Source of the DNA: Balneolia bacterium
GTDB taxonomy: Bacteria > Bacteroidota > Rhodothermia > Balneolales > Cyclonatronaceae
DNA length: 6,445 bases
Direction of reading: 5' to 3'
Assembly: GCA_003566395.1 (NCBI GenBank)
Contig: PXDL01000120.1
Span: 1-6,445, forward strand
Shown here in pieces: positions 6,064-6,445 of the stretch. Every line of letters starts with the position of its first letter. The stretch's first letter is position 1. A program made the translations under genes and the position numbers. The notes beneath the pieces were generated by a model. That model saw only the letters and a list, made by a program, of their open reading frames with translations, was not told the origin of the DNA and made no database searches.

Positions 6064-6170
6064 TATGAAAATTTTTAAATATTATTAAACATTAATATAT
6101 TCATATGGTTTAACTTTTATTTTAAAATTTAGACAAGAAGTGATTTGCTATCGTTTTGAAGCAATGAGCA

Positions 6171-6180
6171 AAAAGGGGAC
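6171..6180 (+). repeat. Direct repeat AAAAGGGGAC, copy 1
   Basis: Exact 10-base match to 6310-6319, 139 bases apart. Both copies are preceded by CA or CAA. This copy is followed by TCATTAAAGC and is not palindromic. Confidence 0.5.
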
Positions 6181-6309
6181 TCATTAAAGCTCTTTATTAT
6201 TTAGGGTTCAATTTTTTGTATTGTGCAGAAAATGAAAAGAGTATTGGTTTTGCAAAGCCTGCTATGAAGATAAACTTAACCCGGAATGTCTGACACTATG
6301 TTTAGCTAC

Positions 6310-6324
6310 AAAAGGGGACCTTTT
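6310..6324 (+). repeat. Direct repeat copy 2, within the palindrome AAAAGG-GGA-CCTTTT
   Basis: The second AAAAGGGGAC copy (6310-6319) continues into a 15-base perfect inverted repeat with 6-base arms and a GGA centre. It lies 60 bases before the putative start of the PAS gene, where an operator could sit. GGGGAC-type strings also occur in REP-like elements linked to IS200-type transposases, but no transposase is present here. Confidence 0.45.
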
Positions 6325-6383
6325 CAATAACGAAGCCCGGTATTCCGACACCTCATACCTGTACAGGATAATCTAATATTCCT

Positions 6384-6445
6384 TTGAACTCCGATCGTTT
6401 AAAACGCCTTTTTAACCAAGCTCCAATTGGGATTGCTTTCTGTGA
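6384..6445 (+). CDS. PAS-domain protein, N-terminus only (runs off right edge)
   Basis: From a TTG at 6384 the frame stays open to the window end (20 full codons plus two bases). It reads NSDRLKRLFNQAPIGIAFC followed by Asp or Glu. The pattern RLKRLFNQAPIGIA-x-x-(D/E) is the typical opening of a PAS sensory domain. Many PAS proteins with this start are sensor histidine kinases or diguanylate cyclases, but the output domain is outside the window. An in-frame TAA at 6369-6371 limits the start. The options are TTG 6384, or ATT 6378 lying 9 bases after AGGA (6365-6368); there is no ATG. The neighbouring receiver gene makes a two-component sensor a reasonable guess. Confidence 0.7.
   Translation, partial: MNSDRLKRLFNQAPIGIAFC

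Larger units (their letters stand above)
6036..6383. other. AT-rich intergenic region with repeats, no gene seen
   Basis: No reading frame longer than about 20 codons was found on either strand in the stretches I translated. The stretch 6060-6130 is strongly AT-rich, unlike the coding sequence nearby. The region holds two AAAAGGGGAC copies and a pair of similar CCCGG...GACAC strings (6280-6296 and 6336-6351). It probably contains the promoter of the PAS gene at its right end, but no box is convincing enough to name. Confidence 0.6.

Noticed and set aside
6060..6140. AT-rich stretch as a replication origin or attachment site
   Set aside because: There are no DnaA-box clusters, iterons, or flanking tRNA or integrase. 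Plain AT-rich intergenic sequence is enough to explain it.

Overview
The window reads as an ordinary bacterial chromosome segment of moderate GC content, with dense genes on the + strand and one divergent gene cut by the left edge. Several features fit the Bacteroidota/Balneolota/Rhodothermota group: AT-rich start regions with weak or absent Shine-Dalgarno sequences, a monomeric isocitrate dehydrogenase, and a receiver domain of the type usually found at the end of hybrid kinases. No rRNA or marker gene is present, so this placement is only a guess.

Left part (1-1929). A partial unrecognised gene leaves the window on the - strand (1-225). Across a 124-base divergent spacer, a + strand unit begins with a candidate 29-residue, one-helix membrane peptide (350-439). 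Its stop codon lies 2 bases before a PutP-like sodium:solute symporter (442-1929). The tight spacing and the missing ribosome site before the symporter suggest translational coupling, possibly of a small accessory subunit.

Middle part (1930-4958). msrB, a zinc-type methionine-R-sulfoxide reductase, follows after 78 bases and could share the symporter transcript. A 220-base spacer with two weak hairpins precedes icd, a complete monomeric NADP-dependent isocitrate dehydrogenase. Its active-site residues match those of the Azotobacter enzyme. icd has a TATAAT box only 7 bases before its ATG, which suggests a leaderless message, and it ends in a clear intrinsic terminator.

Right part (4959-6445). 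This is a signalling region. A near-perfect CRP/FNR-type palindrome (5014-5029) and a leader with alternative hairpins precede an unrecognised 149-residue protein. A stand-alone receiver protein follows in the same reading frame, separated by one TGA stop and 27 bases. After a 348-base AT-rich spacer with a repeated AAAAGGGGAC motif, a new gene starts at the right edge with a recognisable PAS-domain N-terminus, probably a sensor kinase or similar.

No clearly new multi-gene system is present. The best leads are the small peptide ahead of the symporter, the same-frame hypothetical protein and receiver pair behind a CRP/FNR-like site, and the changed sodium-site motif in the symporter.
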